From positions 1 through 26,997 of the forward strand of contig DATFLK010000149.1 of NCBI GenBank assembly GCA_035267815.1: 26,997 bases of DNA. Reading direction: 5' to 3'. Within the stretch, counting starts at the first letter, position 1, and each line of letters opens with the position of its first letter. The DNA is from DATFLK01 sp035267815. GTDB lineage: Bacteria; Pseudomonadota; Zetaproteobacteria; Mariprofundales; Mariprofundaceae. The position numbers and the translations under genes are program-made. This document shows, one piece after another, positions 1-8,462 of the stretch. The notes under the pieces were generated by a model. That model was not told the origin of the DNA. It was given only the letters and a program-made list of their open reading frames with translations, and ran no database searches.

Positions 1-1052
1 CGGTAGGCGCCGAAATCCTCGCCGGGTGTGACGGCCACGCCGGCCTGCTCCAGCATCTCGTGACAGAAGGTGCGCGAATCATCCGTCAGGTTACGGACAT
101 TGGCATAGATATAAAAGGCCCCCTTCGGCTCCACGACGATCTCGAAACCGAGCTTCGGCAGCTCGGCCAGCAGCAACCGGCGGCGCCCCTCGTAGGCCTT
201 CCGCATCGTCTCGATCTCCTCGTCAGCCTCCAAGGCCGCGATGGCCGCGAACTGCGAGAGCGTGGGTGCGGCGATAAAGATGTTCTGCATCACCCGACGG
301 CTGGCGTCGATCAGATGCTCCGGCACGACCACCCAGCCGACGCGCCAGCCGGTCATAGCCCAGCGCTTGGAGAAACCGTTGACGACGATCGCTTCACTGC
401 CGAACTGCAGCGCGCTCGCCGCCTTCGTGCCGTAGGTGAGGCCGTGGTAAATCTCGTCGGAGATCAGGTAGCCGTCCTTTTCACGGCAGTAGGCCATCAG
501 CCCCTCAAGCTCCTTCTCGTCGATCAGCGTACCGGTCGGATTGCCGGGCGAGATCACCACCGCGGCCCTCGTATCCGCCCGCCAGTTCGCACGGGCCAGT
601 TCCATATCGAGGTGGTAGCAGCTCTCGGGGCCGACGGGGACGTTGACGGGTTCTCCGCCGGCAAGCCGGATGAAGTTGCGCTGGCAGGGATAGCCGGGAT
701 CGGGCAGCAGCACCGATTCGCCCTGCTCCAGCAGCGCCGCGTAGATCAGACTGAAGGCACCGGAGGTTCCGGGCGTGATCAGGATGCGCTCGGGAACAAC
801 CTCGACGCCGTATTCTCTTTGATACCAGTCGGAGAGCGCCTTCTGCAGCTCCGGCGCGCCGGTGGAGGCGGTGTAGAAGATCTGGCCCGTATCGAGATAC
901 CGTTTGGCCGCCTCGATCACCGATTCAGGTGTCGGGAAATCGGGCTCGCCGACCTCCATATGGATGATGCGCCGCCCTTGAGCCTCCAACTCCCTGGCGC
1001 GCTCCAGAAGCTGCATCACCCGGAACGGTTCGATTTGATCAATCCTGCGCAT
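1..1052 (-). CDS. Class I/II PLP aminotransferase, 3' end outside window
   Basis: About 350 N-terminal residues are visible and the C-terminus lies beyond the window edge. The protein is a fold-type I pyridoxal-phosphate aminotransferase of the aspartate/alanine aminotransferase group. Visible motifs are GEPDF near residue 35, the NPTG loop at 171-174, SDEIYHGLTYG near 198-208 and the Schiff-base lysine in FSKRWAMTGWR (K229). It should move an amino group between an amino acid and a 2-oxo acid in the cytoplasm; the exact substrate cannot be told from sequence alone. ATG at 1052 is chosen; an in-frame GTG directly before it (1055) is an alternative. It is divergent from hemJ with about 80 bases between them, so the promoters probably face away from each other. 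Family sure, substrate unknown. Confidence 0.9.
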   Translation of the reverse strand, partial: MRRIDQIEPFRVMQLLERARELEAQGRRIIHMEVGEPDFPTPESVIEAAKRYLDTGQIFYTASTGAPELQKALSDWYQREYGVEVVPERILITPGTSGAFSLIYAALLEQGESVLLPDPGYPCQRNFIRLAGGEPVNVPVGPESCYHLDMELARANWRADTRAAVVISPGNPTGTLIDEKELEGLMAYCREKDGYLISDEIYHGLTYGTKAASALQFGSEAIVVNGFSKRWAMTGWRVGWVVVPEHLIDASRRVMQNIFIAAPTLSQFAAIAALEADEEIETMRKAYEGRRRLLLAELPKLGFEIVVEPKGAFYIYANVRNLTDDSRTFCHEMLEQAGVAVTPGEDFGAY

Positions 1053-1135
1053 CACAGCAGCCTAACCATCACGCCTTATAGATGCCATGCGATTGAATAT
1101 GGTCGAGGGATAGCGATGCGGTTAGGCTTGGCCGC

Positions 1136-1558
1136 ATGTTATGGGTCAAAGCCTTCCACATCATCGCCGTGGTCTCGTGGTTTGCGGGGCTCTTCTATCT
1201 GCCGCGCATCTTCGTCTACCACGCCAGTCATCCAAGCGGACCGGTGCACGAGCAGTTCTGCGTCATGGAACGCAAGCTCTACCGATTCATCATGAATCCG
1301 GCCATGATGGTGACCGTCACCCTCGGTATTATCCTCGCTTGGATGCAGTGGGGCGTCCTACACGATGCGATCTGGTTTCACATCAAGATGACGCTGGTGT
1401 TGATACTGCTCGCCTTCCATGTGCACAACGGCCGCGTCGTGCGCGATTTCGCCGCGGGACGGAATACCCGCGACCACAAGTTCTTCCGTAAATACAACGA
1501 GATCCCGACGCTGATCCTGATCGCCGTAGTGATCCTAGTGGTCGTGAAGCCTTTCTGA
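1136..1558 (+). CDS. hemJ: HemJ-type protoporphyrinogen IX oxidase
   Basis: This 140-residue integral membrane protein matches the HemJ (UPF0093) family in length and sequence. It starts with the typical stretch MLWVKAFHIIAVVSWFAG, including the conserved N-terminal histidine, followed by LPRIFVYHA and KLYRFIMNPAM. Four hydrophobic helices are visible, and the protein ends in a hydrophobic segment with KPF. HemJ oxidises protoporphyrinogen IX to protoporphyrin IX, the penultimate step of haem synthesis, in the inner membrane, and replaces HemG or HemY. A haem supply gene fits an organism rich in c-type cytochromes, two of which are encoded in this window, although no operon links them. No strong ribosome binding site is seen before the ATG. 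A hairpin with a T-tract follows the stop. Confidence 0.93.
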   Translation: MLWVKAFHIIAVVSWFAGLFYLPRIFVYHASHPSGPVHEQFCVMERKLYRFIMNPAMMVTVTLGIILAWMQWGVLHDAIWFHIKMTLVLILLAFHVHNGRVVRDFAAGRNTRDHKFFRKYNEIPTLILIAVVILVVVKPF

Positions 1559-1569
1559 TCGTTTAAGAG

Positions 1570-1609
1570 GCTGATTGTTTGATCTACCGCCAGAAATCAG
1601 CTCCTTTTT
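1570..1609 (+). terminator. Hairpin terminator after hemJ, convergent with gcvPB
   Basis: GCTGATT (1570-1576) pairs with AATCAGC (1595-1601), with further weak pairing outside, followed by CC and five T (1605-1609). It lies between the hemJ stop and the gcvPB stop and can serve hemJ. The right arm resembles that of the hairpin after gcvT (see 4989-5021). Confidence 0.6.
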
Positions 1610-3092
1610 AGGATTCTTCCTCAGTCCAGACCAGAATCGGCTTACGGGCAGCACCGGTCTCGTCTAGGCGACTGCGGATCGGAAGCAGTGGGGCCGCATG
1701 CATATCCTCGGTATCGCCCGCCTCACTGGCCGCGGCGATCTCCAGCATCGCCTCACAGAAGGCGTCCAGCGTCTCCTTCGACTCCGTCTCGGTCGGCTCG
1801 ATCAACATCGCACCATGTACAATCAGCGGAAAGTACACGGTCATCGGATGGAAACCGAGATCGATCAGCCGCTTGGCGATGTCGAGCGTCTTGATGCCGT
1901 GGCGGTTCTGTATCTCGTCGGTCAGCAGGCACTCGTGTTTGCACAGCCCCGGGAAGGGCACGTGGTAGGCATCCTTGAGCCGCGCCAACACGTAGTTGGC
2001 GTTGAGCACTGCATCCTCGGCGATCTTGTGCAGATGCTCTCTTCCGAAAGCGGCGATGTAGGCGGCGGCACGCAACAGCACGCCGCTCTGGCCGATGCTG
2101 CCGAGCACCGGGCCGATGCTCTGATCGTCGTCGTGCAGCAACCGGTAACCGTCATCCCCCTTCTCGATGCGCGGCACCGGCAGGTAGGGGGCAAGCGTCT
2201 CGTTGACCACCACCGGGCCGCCGCCGGGCCCGCCGCCGCCGTGCGGCGTGGAGAAGGTCTTGTGCACATTGATGTGCAGGCAGTCGATACCCATGTCACC
2301 AGCCTTAGCGATACCGACCAGCGCATTGAGATTGGCGCCGTCACCGTAGACGAAGCCGCCGGCCTCGTGCACCAGACGACAGATCTCGACGATATCGGAC
2401 TCGAACATGCCAGCCGTGTTGGGGTTGGTCAGCATCAGGGCGGCGACATCATCATCCAAATGCGCCTTCAGCACATCGATATCCATGCGACCGTCGTCGC
2501 CAGATTTCAGCTCCACCGTTTCCATACCACAAAGACTCGCCGAGGCGGGATTGGTGCCGTGCGCCGAATCGGGGACCAGCACCTTGGTGCGATACCCCTC
2601 GCCTTTCGCGGCAAGTGCGGCGCGGATCAGCATCAGCCCGGTCAGTTCGCCCTGCGCGCCGGCAGCCGGCTGCAGCGTCACGTGCGGCAGACCGGCGATC
2701 TCACCGAGCCATTCCTGAAGCTCGTAGAGAAGCGCCAGAATCCCCTGCACCGTATGCTCGGGTTGGTCCGGATGCAGTTGCGCCAGCCCCGGCAGCCGGG
2801 CCAGCGTTTCGTTGACGCGTGGGTTGTACTTCATCGTGCAGGAGCCGAGCGGGTAGAAGCCGGTCTCGATGCCGTGGTTCCACTGCGACAGGCGCACGAA
2901 ATGGCGCACCGTCTCCGGCTCGGAGAGGCCGGGAATCCCTGCCGCCTCGCGTCGGGCAAACGATGTCAGATCATCGGGAAGATCGCCTTCGACGCCCGGC
3001 AAATGGATGCTGACCGACTCTTCATGGGCCCGCTCGAAAACGAGCGGCTCCTCGTGCTGCAGGCCGTGGGTTCCGGAGTAGTGTTCGCTCAT
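1608..3092 (-). CDS. gcvPB: Glycine dehydrogenase (decarboxylating) subunit 2
   Basis: This 494-residue protein is the C-terminal half of the split P-protein of the glycine cleavage system. It carries the PLP-binding lysine in NVHKTFSTPHGGGGPGGG (K278), and typical blocks such as GSCTMKYNP (83-91), QPAAGAQGE (141-149) and DSAHGTNPAS (175-184). With GcvPA it decarboxylates glycine and passes the aminomethyl group to the lipoyl arm of GcvH. The reading frame stays open upstream, but homology begins at ATG 3092, which overlaps the gcvPA stop by four bases (ATGA), a sign of translational coupling. It is the last gene of the minus-strand gcvH-gcvPA-gcvPB unit. Catalytic blocks look intact and the length is usual for the split form. 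Confidence 0.96.
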   Translation of the reverse strand: MSEHYSGTHGLQHEEPLVFERAHEESVSIHLPGVEGDLPDDLTSFARREAAGIPGLSEPETVRHFVRLSQWNHGIETGFYPLGSCTMKYNPRVNETLARLPGLAQLHPDQPEHTVQGILALLYELQEWLGEIAGLPHVTLQPAAGAQGELTGLMLIRAALAAKGEGYRTKVLVPDSAHGTNPASASLCGMETVELKSGDDGRMDIDVLKAHLDDDVAALMLTNPNTAGMFESDIVEICRLVHEAGGFVYGDGANLNALVGIAKAGDMGIDCLHINVHKTFSTPHGGGGPGGGPVVVNETLAPYLPVPRIEKGDDGYRLLHDDDQSIGPVLGSIGQSGVLLRAAAYIAAFGREHLHKIAEDAVLNANYVLARLKDAYHVPFPGLCKHECLLTDEIQNRHGIKTLDIAKRLIDLGFHPMTVYFPLIVHGAMLIEPTETESKETLDAFCEAMLEIAAASEAGDTEDMHAAPLLPIRSRLDETGAARKPILVWTEEES

Positions 3093-4435
3093 CGCACGGC
3101 CTCCAGCGCGGCGTGGTAGTCGGCGATATCCTCCGCCTCGATCATCTCGGTGGTGGCGACCAGTAGATGGCACGCTTCCGCCTTCGGATCGATCCGCTCC
3201 AGAGGAATGCCTGCGAAGATGTCGCACCCCTCCGCCCCGGCCAGAAAGTGGTCGCGCGAATCCCCGTCGGCGAAGCTCAGCACAGTCTCGTTGAAGCGCG
3301 GACCGGATGCCGCCCGGACATGATCAGGCAGCCCCGAAACAAGCCGGGAGAGGGCTGCGGCCGAGCGGCGCGCCACGGTCGCCAGCCCTGCATCGCCCAT
3401 CAGACTCATGTAGGCCGCTGCGGCGGTGCACATCAGCCCCTGGTTGCTGCAGATATTGCTCGTCGCCTTCTCGCGGCGGATATGCTGCTCGCGAGTGGAG
3501 AGCGTCAGCACGAAACCGCGGCGGTCGCGGGCATCGTGGGTCATGCCGCAGACACGGCCGGGCATCTGGCGCACATGCTTCTTTTTGCAGGCGAAGAGCC
3601 CCAGCTGCGGCCCACCGTAACCCATCGGGATACCGAGCGCCTGGCCGGAGCCGACGCAGATATCCGCACCGAGGCTGCCCGGCGCCTCGATCAGCGCGAA
3701 GGCGGTGGCATCGGAGAAGGCGACCACCATCAGCGCGCCGGCCGCATCGCAGGCGGCGCGCACGGACGCGAGATCGTAGACGGAGCCGTAGAAGTCGGGG
3801 TACTGCACGATTACACAGGCAGTCTCCCCGTCGATCGCCTCGACCACGGCATCGACATCGGTGGCGAAACCGGAACAGGGGACATCGACGCTGCTGCCGG
3901 AGATTCGGGAAAGGTAGTTGTGCGTCACCGTCCTGTAGCGAGGATTGACGCTGCCGGCCAGCACCACTCTCTCACGGCGGGTGACGCGCCGCGCCATCAG
4001 CGCCGCCTCGGCCACACTGGTGGCGGCGTCGTACATCGAGGCATTGCACACCTCCATGCCCAGCAGGCGCGCGATCATGGTCTGGAACTCGAACAGCGCT
4101 TGCAGCGTGCCCTGGCTGATCTCCGGCTGGTAGGGGGTGTAGGCGGTCAGGAACTCGCCGCGACCGATGACGTAATCGACGACGGCCGGAACGAAATGGT
4201 GGTAGGTGCCCCCGCCGAGGAAACAGCGGGTGTTGCCGGCGTGGCGGTTCTGCTCGGCCGCCTGCGTGAACTTGCGGATGATGCCCGCCTCGTGCAGCGC
4301 ATCGGGCATGTCGAGGCTGCCCGGCTCGATATGGAGATCGGCCGGGATATCGGCAAACAGATCGCGCATGCCGGAGACGCCGATGGTCTCTAGCATGCGG
4401 CTGCGATCACGCTCGGTATGGGGCAGAAAACGCAT
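3089..4435 (-). CDS. gcvPA: Glycine dehydrogenase (decarboxylating) subunit 1
   Basis: This 448-residue protein is the N-terminal half of split glycine decarboxylase. It starts MRFLPHTERDRSRML, the usual GcvPA opening, and contains FLGGGTYHHFVP (residues 73-84), TAYTPYQPEISQGTLQ and ICSNQGLMCTAAAAY. It resembles a PLP enzyme but lacks the PLP lysine, which the partner GcvPB supplies; together they form the heterotetrameric P-protein. It lies 43 bases downstream of gcvH and overlaps gcvPB by four bases. The split form is found in Bacillus, Thermus and several proteobacterial groups including iron oxidisers, whereas Escherichia coli has one fused chain. Confidence 0.96.
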   Translation of the reverse strand: MRFLPHTERDRSRMLETIGVSGMRDLFADIPADLHIEPGSLDMPDALHEAGIIRKFTQAAEQNRHAGNTRCFLGGGTYHHFVPAVVDYVIGRGEFLTAYTPYQPEISQGTLQALFEFQTMIARLLGMEVCNASMYDAATSVAEAALMARRVTRRERVVLAGSVNPRYRTVTHNYLSRISGSSVDVPCSGFATDVDAVVEAIDGETACVIVQYPDFYGSVYDLASVRAACDAAGALMVVAFSDATAFALIEAPGSLGADICVGSGQALGIPMGYGGPQLGLFACKKKHVRQMPGRVCGMTHDARDRRGFVLTLSTREQHIRREKATSNICSNQGLMCTAAAAYMSLMGDAGLATVARRSAAALSRLVSGLPDHVRAASGPRFNETVLSFADGDSRDHFLAGAEGCDIFAGIPLERIDPKAEACHLLVATTEMIEAEDIADYHAALEAVR

Positions 4436-4478
4436 TCAAAATCCTTGTCGCCGAAGCCCGGAGGCCTCGCCTGCGGTA

Positions 4479-4853
4479 TTACTCTTCCAGATAGGTGGCG
4501 TAGGTCTCGGCGTCCAGCAGCTCGGCGGTGTCGCCGGAGAGCTTCACCTTGGCGATCCAGCCAGCGCCGTAGGGATCCTCGTTGACCTTCTCCGGTCCGG
4601 CCTCCAGGCCGTCGTTGACCTCGACCACCTCGCCAGCGGCGGGAGCGTAGACATCGGAGACGGCCTTGACCGACTCCACCACGGCGAACGGTTCGCCCAC
4701 CGCGACCTCACGGCCGATATCCGGCAGCTCGACGAAGACGATGTCGCCCAGCGCCTCCTGGGCATGGTCGGTGACGCCGAAGGTGGCGATATCGCCCTCG
4801 ATACGCACCCACTCGTGCTCCTTGGTGTATTTCAGATCTGCCGGAATGCTCAT
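4479..4853 (-). CDS. gcvH: Glycine cleavage system H protein
   Basis: This 124-residue lipoyl carrier has the lipoylation site in the motif VVESVKAVSDVYAP, with K63 as the modified lysine. The N-terminus MSIPADLKYTKEHEWVRIEG is typical. GcvH carries the aminomethyl group from GcvP to GcvT and the reduced lipoamide to the L-protein. It is the first gene of the minus-strand gcvH-gcvPA-gcvPB unit. A purine-rich ribosome binding site (AGGGGGG) precedes the ATG by about six bases. The 176-base gap to gcvT contains two hairpins that end the upstream unit, so gcvH probably has its own promoter; no glycine riboswitch-like sequence was recognised there. Confidence 0.97.
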   Translation of the reverse strand: MSIPADLKYTKEHEWVRIEGDIATFGVTDHAQEALGDIVFVELPDIGREVAVGEPFAVVESVKAVSDVYAPAAGEVVEVNDGLEAGPEKVNEDPYGAGWIAKVKLSGDTAELLDAETYATYLEE

Positions 4854-4959
4854 GGCGCCCCCCCTGTCATATAACTCTATGGTAGCACTGATCTTTCAGC
4901 GCTTCCGCGGGCTGCCCATGGCCCGCCAAAACGAAGAATGCCAGTCGTTCATTTTGTAA

Positions 4960-4985
4960 AAAAGGCAAAACGCGGGTTGCCTTTT
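4960..4985 (-). terminator. Intrinsic terminator, second hairpin after gcvT
   Basis: AAAAGGCAA (4960-4968) pairs perfectly with TTGCCTTTT (4977-4985) around an eight-base loop. On the minus strand the stem runs into six T before ac, a textbook intrinsic terminator for folD-gcvT. Confidence 0.75.
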
Positions 4986-4988
4986 CGT

Positions 4989-5021
4989 GCTGATTTTTTT
5001 GGCCTCCTGCCAAAAATCAGC
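4989..5021 (-). terminator. Hairpin after gcvT, repeat-like
   Basis: GCTGATTTTTTTGGC (4989-5003) pairs with GCCAAAAATCAGC (5009-5021) around a five-base loop, leaving two extra T. It lies eight bases past the gcvT stop. Its right arm, with TCCTGCCAAA and ATCA, is almost repeated at 8462-8476, which suggests a dispersed element used as a terminator. Confidence 0.6.
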
Positions 5022-5029
5022 CGCTTATA

Positions 5030-6136
5030 CTATTTACGGACGCGGCTGCGGACAAACGGTGTCTTGACCCGCTCGCAGGCGACCGCCCTGCTGCGGATCT
5101 CCACGGCCAGTTCATCGCCATCCACAGACCCGATCGCATGGGCGGTCGGCACATAGGCCAGCGCCACACCGCAGCCGAGCAGCGGGGAGTGCATGCCGCT
5201 GGTGATCTCGCCGATTCGCTCGCCGCCCGCCAACACGCCGTAGTGCTCGCGCGGAATGCCGCGTCCGGTCAATTTCAGCGCAACCAGCTGCCGGCTGCCC
5301 CCCTCGGCCTTGCGTGCCGCCACCGCATCACGACCGATGAAGTCGCCCTTCTCCAGCTTCGTGATCCACATCAGCTTCGCCTCGACGGGGGTCACCGCAT
5401 CGCTGATCTCGTGACCGTAGAGCGCATACCCCATCTCGGTGCGGAGCATGTCGCGCGCCGCCAGTCCGATCGGCTGTGCGCCCGCCCCGATCAGGCTATT
5501 CCAGACATCCCCGGCCGCGTCGTTGGACAGGTAGAGCTCGAAGCCGTCCTCACCGGTGTAGCCGGTACGCGATACGATCGCCTGCGCACTGCAGATCACT
5601 GCGGTGGCAAAGCGGTAGTAGCCGACCGACTCCAGATCGATATCGGCAAGCGGCTGCAGCAACGCCTGCGCGGTCTCGCCCTGCAACGCCAGCAGTGTCG
5701 TGTCGTCGGATTCATCAGAAACAGTGACGTCGAAACGGGCCGCCTGCGCCTCGAGATGCGCCACATCCTTGTGCCGGTTGGCCGCATTGATGCAGAGGTA
5801 GAATTCGGTTTCGCCCATCCGGTAGGTGGTGATGTCGTCGATGAAGGTGCCCTGGTCGTTGAGCAGGGCCGAATACTGCACCTGACCGTCGGCCAGCCTC
5901 GAGACGTCGTTGGTGGTCACATACTGCAGGAAGTCGATGGCCTCGGGGCCGGTGACGCGCACCTGCCCCATGTGCGAAATATCGAACAGCCCAGCACCGC
6001 CCTCGCGCACGACCTTGTACTCCTGCAGCGCCCCGGCCTTGTACTGCACCGGCATCTCGAAACCGGCGAAGGGCACCATTCTGCCCCCCAGTTCGATGTG
6101 CGCCTCATAAAGCGGGGTGCGGGCGAGTTCGCTCAT
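5030..6136 (-). CDS. gcvT: Glycine cleavage system T protein (aminomethyltransferase)
   Basis: This 368-residue protein transfers the methylene carbon from aminomethyl-GcvH to tetrahydrofolate, releasing ammonia and forming 5,10-methylene-THF. The opening RTPLYEAHIELGGRMVPFAG is diagnostic. The conserved acidic pair in GTFIDDITTYR (D100/D101) corresponds to the catalytic aspartate of characterised T-proteins, and the C-terminal GEITSGMHSPLLGCGVALAY is intact. The start at ATG 6136 is fixed by homology and by a four-base ATGA overlap with the folD stop. It forms a minus-strand pair with folD, apart from gcvH-gcvPA-gcvPB, with two terminator-like hairpins between the units. The coupling makes sense because FolD uses the product of GcvT. 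Confidence 0.96.
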   Translation of the reverse strand: MSELARTPLYEAHIELGGRMVPFAGFEMPVQYKAGALQEYKVVREGGAGLFDISHMGQVRVTGPEAIDFLQYVTTNDVSRLADGQVQYSALLNDQGTFIDDITTYRMGETEFYLCINAANRHKDVAHLEAQAARFDVTVSDESDDTTLLALQGETAQALLQPLADIDLESVGYYRFATAVICSAQAIVSRTGYTGEDGFELYLSNDAAGDVWNSLIGAGAQPIGLAARDMLRTEMGYALYGHEISDAVTPVEAKLMWITKLEKGDFIGRDAVAARKAEGGSRQLVALKLTGRGIPREHYGVLAGGERIGEITSGMHSPLLGCGVALAYVPTAHAIGSVDGDELAVEIRSRAVACERVKTPFVRSRVRK

Positions 6137-7011
6137 GACTGCTCCTCTTTCCCGGTGTCGCCAACATGAGCGCGGAAGGCTTGGATGGTGTTGTGCAGCA
6201 GCATGGTGATGGTCATCGGTCCGACCCCGCCCGGTACCGGCGTGATCCACGCCGCGCGCTCGGCTGCCGCCTCGAAGGTGACGTCGCCACACAGCTTGCC
6301 GTCCTCGCCCCGGTTCATGCCGACATCGATCACGGTCGCGCCCGGCCGGATCCATTCGCCCTTGACCAGTCCCGTCTTGCCGGCCGCCGCAATCACCACA
6401 TCGGCACGCTCGACATGGGATTTCAGGTCACGGGTGAAGCGGTGCGTAACCGTCACCGTGGCACCGGCAAGCAACAGCTCCATGGCCATCGGCCGACCGA
6501 CGATGTTGGAGGCTCCGACGATGACCGCCTCCTTACCGTGCAGGTCCTCGCCGGTCTCGGCCAGAAGCTTCATGCAACCGTACGGCGTACAGGAGCGGAG
6601 CGCCGGGATGCGTGCCGCCAGCCGACCGACGTTGTAGGGATGAAACCCATCGACATCCCGATCCGGCGTGATCGCCTCGATCATCGCCTCGGGATCGATA
6701 TGATCCGGCAGCGGCAGCTGCACGAGGATGCCGTCGACACGCGGGTCGCGGTTCAGCTCGGCGATCAGGCCCAGCAGGTGCTGTTGCGTCACCGCGACAT
6801 CCAATTCATGCGAGAAGGATTCGAGTCCGACGCTCTTGCACGCCTTCTTCTTGCTGTTGACGTAGATCTGCGAGGCCGGGTCCTCGCCGACCAGGATCAC
6901 GGCAAGGCCGGGGGCGCGACCGTGCCTGGCGGCCAGTGCCGCCACTTCATCGCGCATCTCGTCCCGCATGCGGGCGGAGAGCGCCTTGCCGTCCAGAATT
7001 CTCGCTGCCAT
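6133..7011 (-). CDS. folD: Methylene-THF dehydrogenase / methenyl-THF cyclohydrolase
   Basis: This 292-residue bifunctional enzyme oxidises 5,10-methylene-THF to methenyl-THF and hydrolyses that to 10-formyl-THF. Visible hallmarks are VGEDPASQIYVNSKKKAC with catalytic lysine K54, GILVQLPLPDHI, GFHPYNVGRL, the Rossmann motif GASNIVGRPMA and the C-terminal TPVPGGVGPMT. The start is ATG 7011, where family homology begins; the frame is open further upstream but that part reads into the divergent ROK gene region. Its stop overlaps the gcvT start by four bases. Supplies one-carbon units for purine and formyl-methionine synthesis and links them to glycine breakdown. Confidence 0.97.
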   Translation of the reverse strand: MAARILDGKALSARMRDEMRDEVAALAARHGRAPGLAVILVGEDPASQIYVNSKKKACKSVGLESFSHELDVAVTQQHLLGLIAELNRDPRVDGILVQLPLPDHIDPEAMIEAITPDRDVDGFHPYNVGRLAARIPALRSCTPYGCMKLLAETGEDLHGKEAVIVGASNIVGRPMAMELLLAGATVTVTHRFTRDLKSHVERADVVIAAAGKTGLVKGEWIRPGATVIDVGMNRGEDGKLCGDVTFEAAAERAAWITPVPGGVGPMTITMLLHNTIQAFRAHVGDTGKEEQS

Positions 7012-7096
7012 GGCGGCGGATTGTGGCGCTTCGGCGCCTTCCCGTAAACCACAAACTGGCGCCCGGTACGCCTTTGCAAGGGGTTCAGACACTGCC

Positions 7097-8023
7097 ATGA
7101 TGGCGCGCATGAGATGCGACGGAAACAGGGTGCGGTTCGGTATCGATCTGGGCGGCACGAAAACCGAACTGATCGCACTGGACGATGTCGGTAGCGAGTT
7201 GCTTCGCTTTCGCCGCTCCACGCCTGCGGGCGACTACAGAGCCAGCCTGCAACTCATCTCGGAGATGGTGCAAAAGGCCGAGACGAAACTCGGATGCACC
7301 GCCACGGTCGGCATCGGCACCCCCGGCGCCGTCAGTCGCAGCAGCGGCTTGATGAAGAACTGCAACTCCACCTGGCTGAACGGCCGCCCTTTCAGGGAAG
7401 AGATCGAGACACTACTGCAGCGCCAGATCCGTACCTCGAACGACGCCAACTGCTTTGCGATGTCGGAGGCGGTGGACGGCGCCGGTGCAGAGGCCAAAAC
7501 GGTGTTCGGCATCATCGTCGGCACCGGCACAGGCGCCGGCATCGTCATCGACGGCCATATCTTGGAGGGGGTCAACGGCATCGCCGGCGAGTGGGGGCAC
7601 AACCCGCTGCCGTGGCCTACGGACGACGAACGGCCAGGACCCGCCTGCTACTGCGGCCGCAACGGGTGCATTGAGACATGGCTCTCCGGCCCCGGCATGG
7701 CGGCGGACCATCAGCAGCACACAGGACACACACTCACCGCCGAGGAGATCGCAGCCGGGGCGACCCAAGGTCATACAGACTGTATGCAGACTATGTCGCG
7801 CTATACGCACCGGCTAGCCCGCGGGCTAGCCCATGTCATCAATATCCTCGATCCGGATGTAATCGTGCTGGGCGGCGGCATGTCGAACATCGCCAGCTTC
7901 TACGAAGCGGTACCGGCACTGTGGCACGAGTTCATCTTTTCGGACACGATCGAGACACAACTTCGGCCGCCCGCCCACGGCGATTCCTCCGGCGTGCGCG
8001 GCGCGGCATGGTTATGGGAGTAG
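7097..8023 (+). CDS. ROK family sugar kinase
   Basis: This protein of about 308 residues belongs to the ROK kinases (fructokinase, N-acetylglucosamine kinase). The ATP phosphate-binding motif FGIDLGGTKTE starts near residue 14, the catalytic aspartate lies in TSNDANCFAMSE (D116), a second phosphate motif is VGTGTGAGIV (141-150), and the ROK zinc site is complete: H168 in GEWGHN plus C184, C186 and C191 in CYCGRNGC. It has no N-terminal DNA-binding domain, so it is an enzyme, not an NagC/Mlc repressor. The substrate cannot be assigned safely. ATG 7097 is chosen for an upstream AAGGGG; ATG 7100 and 7109 are in frame. It is divergent from folD, and the VOC gene follows four bases later, probably in one transcript. 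Confidence 0.9.
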   Translation: MMARMRCDGNRVRFGIDLGGTKTELIALDDVGSELLRFRRSTPAGDYRASLQLISEMVQKAETKLGCTATVGIGTPGAVSRSSGLMKNCNSTWLNGRPFREEIETLLQRQIRTSNDANCFAMSEAVDGAGAEAKTVFGIIVGTGTGAGIVIDGHILEGVNGIAGEWGHNPLPWPTDDERPGPACYCGRNGCIETWLSGPGMAADHQQHTGHTLTAEEIAAGATQGHTDCMQTMSRYTHRLARGLAHVINILDPDVIVLGGGMSNIASFYEAVPALWHEFIFSDTIETQLRPPAHGDSSGVRGAAWLWE

Positions 8024-8027
8024 CGTC

Positions 8028-8390
8028 ATGAGACTGCTGCATATCGGTCTGATCGTTTCGGACCTGACACGATCGGCCGCTTTTTATGAAGGGATTCTGG
8101 GGCTGCCGCGCGATCCTCGCCCCGAACTCGGCTTCGACGGCATCTTCTACCGGCTGGAGGCGGGACAGCAGATTCACCTGATGCGGCTGGACGATCCGTA
8201 TGGCGGGGTTGAGCGGCCGGCGCACGGCGGGCGCGACAACCATGTGGCACTGGCTGTCGACGACCTTGACGCCATCTGCGCCCGGCTCAATACAGCCAGC
8301 ATTTCCTACACAAGGAGCCGTTCCGGCCGCGCGGCCATCTTCTGCCGAGACCCTGACGGCCATGCGGTGGAACTCTGTCTCTCCGTCTGA
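8028..8390 (+). CDS. VOC (glyoxalase/bleomycin-resistance fold) protein
   Basis: This 120-residue protein has the vicinal oxygen chelate fold signature: an N-terminal HIGLIVSDLTRSAAFYEGILGL block, a central NHVALAVDDLDAI block and a C-terminal FCRDPDGHAVELCL block. These contain the usual metal-ligand positions (H5, H in NHVAL, E in VELC). Members include lactoylglutathione lyase, dioxygenases and antibiotic-binding proteins; this one is closest in pattern to small glyoxalase-like proteins, but activity is unproven. It begins four bases after the ROK kinase stop, so the two are likely cotranscribed. A GC-rich hairpin with a T-tract follows. Confidence 0.88.
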   Translation: MRLLHIGLIVSDLTRSAAFYEGILGLPRDPRPELGFDGIFYRLEAGQQIHLMRLDDPYGGVERPAHGGRDNHVALAVDDLDAICARLNTASISYTRSRSGRAAIFCRDPDGHAVELCLSV

Positions 8391-8403
8391 GACCATATAA
8401 AAA

Positions 8404-8433
8404 GGGCGGCCGTGGAGCCGCCTCTTCTTTTTT
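8404..8433 (+). terminator. Rho-independent terminator after the VOC gene
   Basis: GGCGGC (8405-8410) pairs with GCCGCC (8417-8422) around a six-base loop, followed by TCTTCTTTTTT. The A-run on the left gives a short T-run on the other strand, so it may also act for the convergent cytochrome gene. Confidence 0.85.
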
Positions 8434-8462
8434 GCCTTGGGAAGATGCTGACGTATTGACTT

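Noticed and set aside
1698..3119. Long open frame on the plus strand opposite gcvPB (also 3167-4393 opposite gcvPA, 5138-6169 opposite gcvT, 9436-11007 opposite gshA)
   Set aside because: Low-complexity, Arg/His/Gly-rich translations with no family resemblance; they are antisense shadows produced by the high third-position GC of the real genes.
4854..5029. Glycine riboswitch upstream of gcvH
   Set aside because: Such an element is common before gcv genes, but I see only terminator hairpins and no tandem aptamer-like conserved blocks; covariance-model search would settle it.
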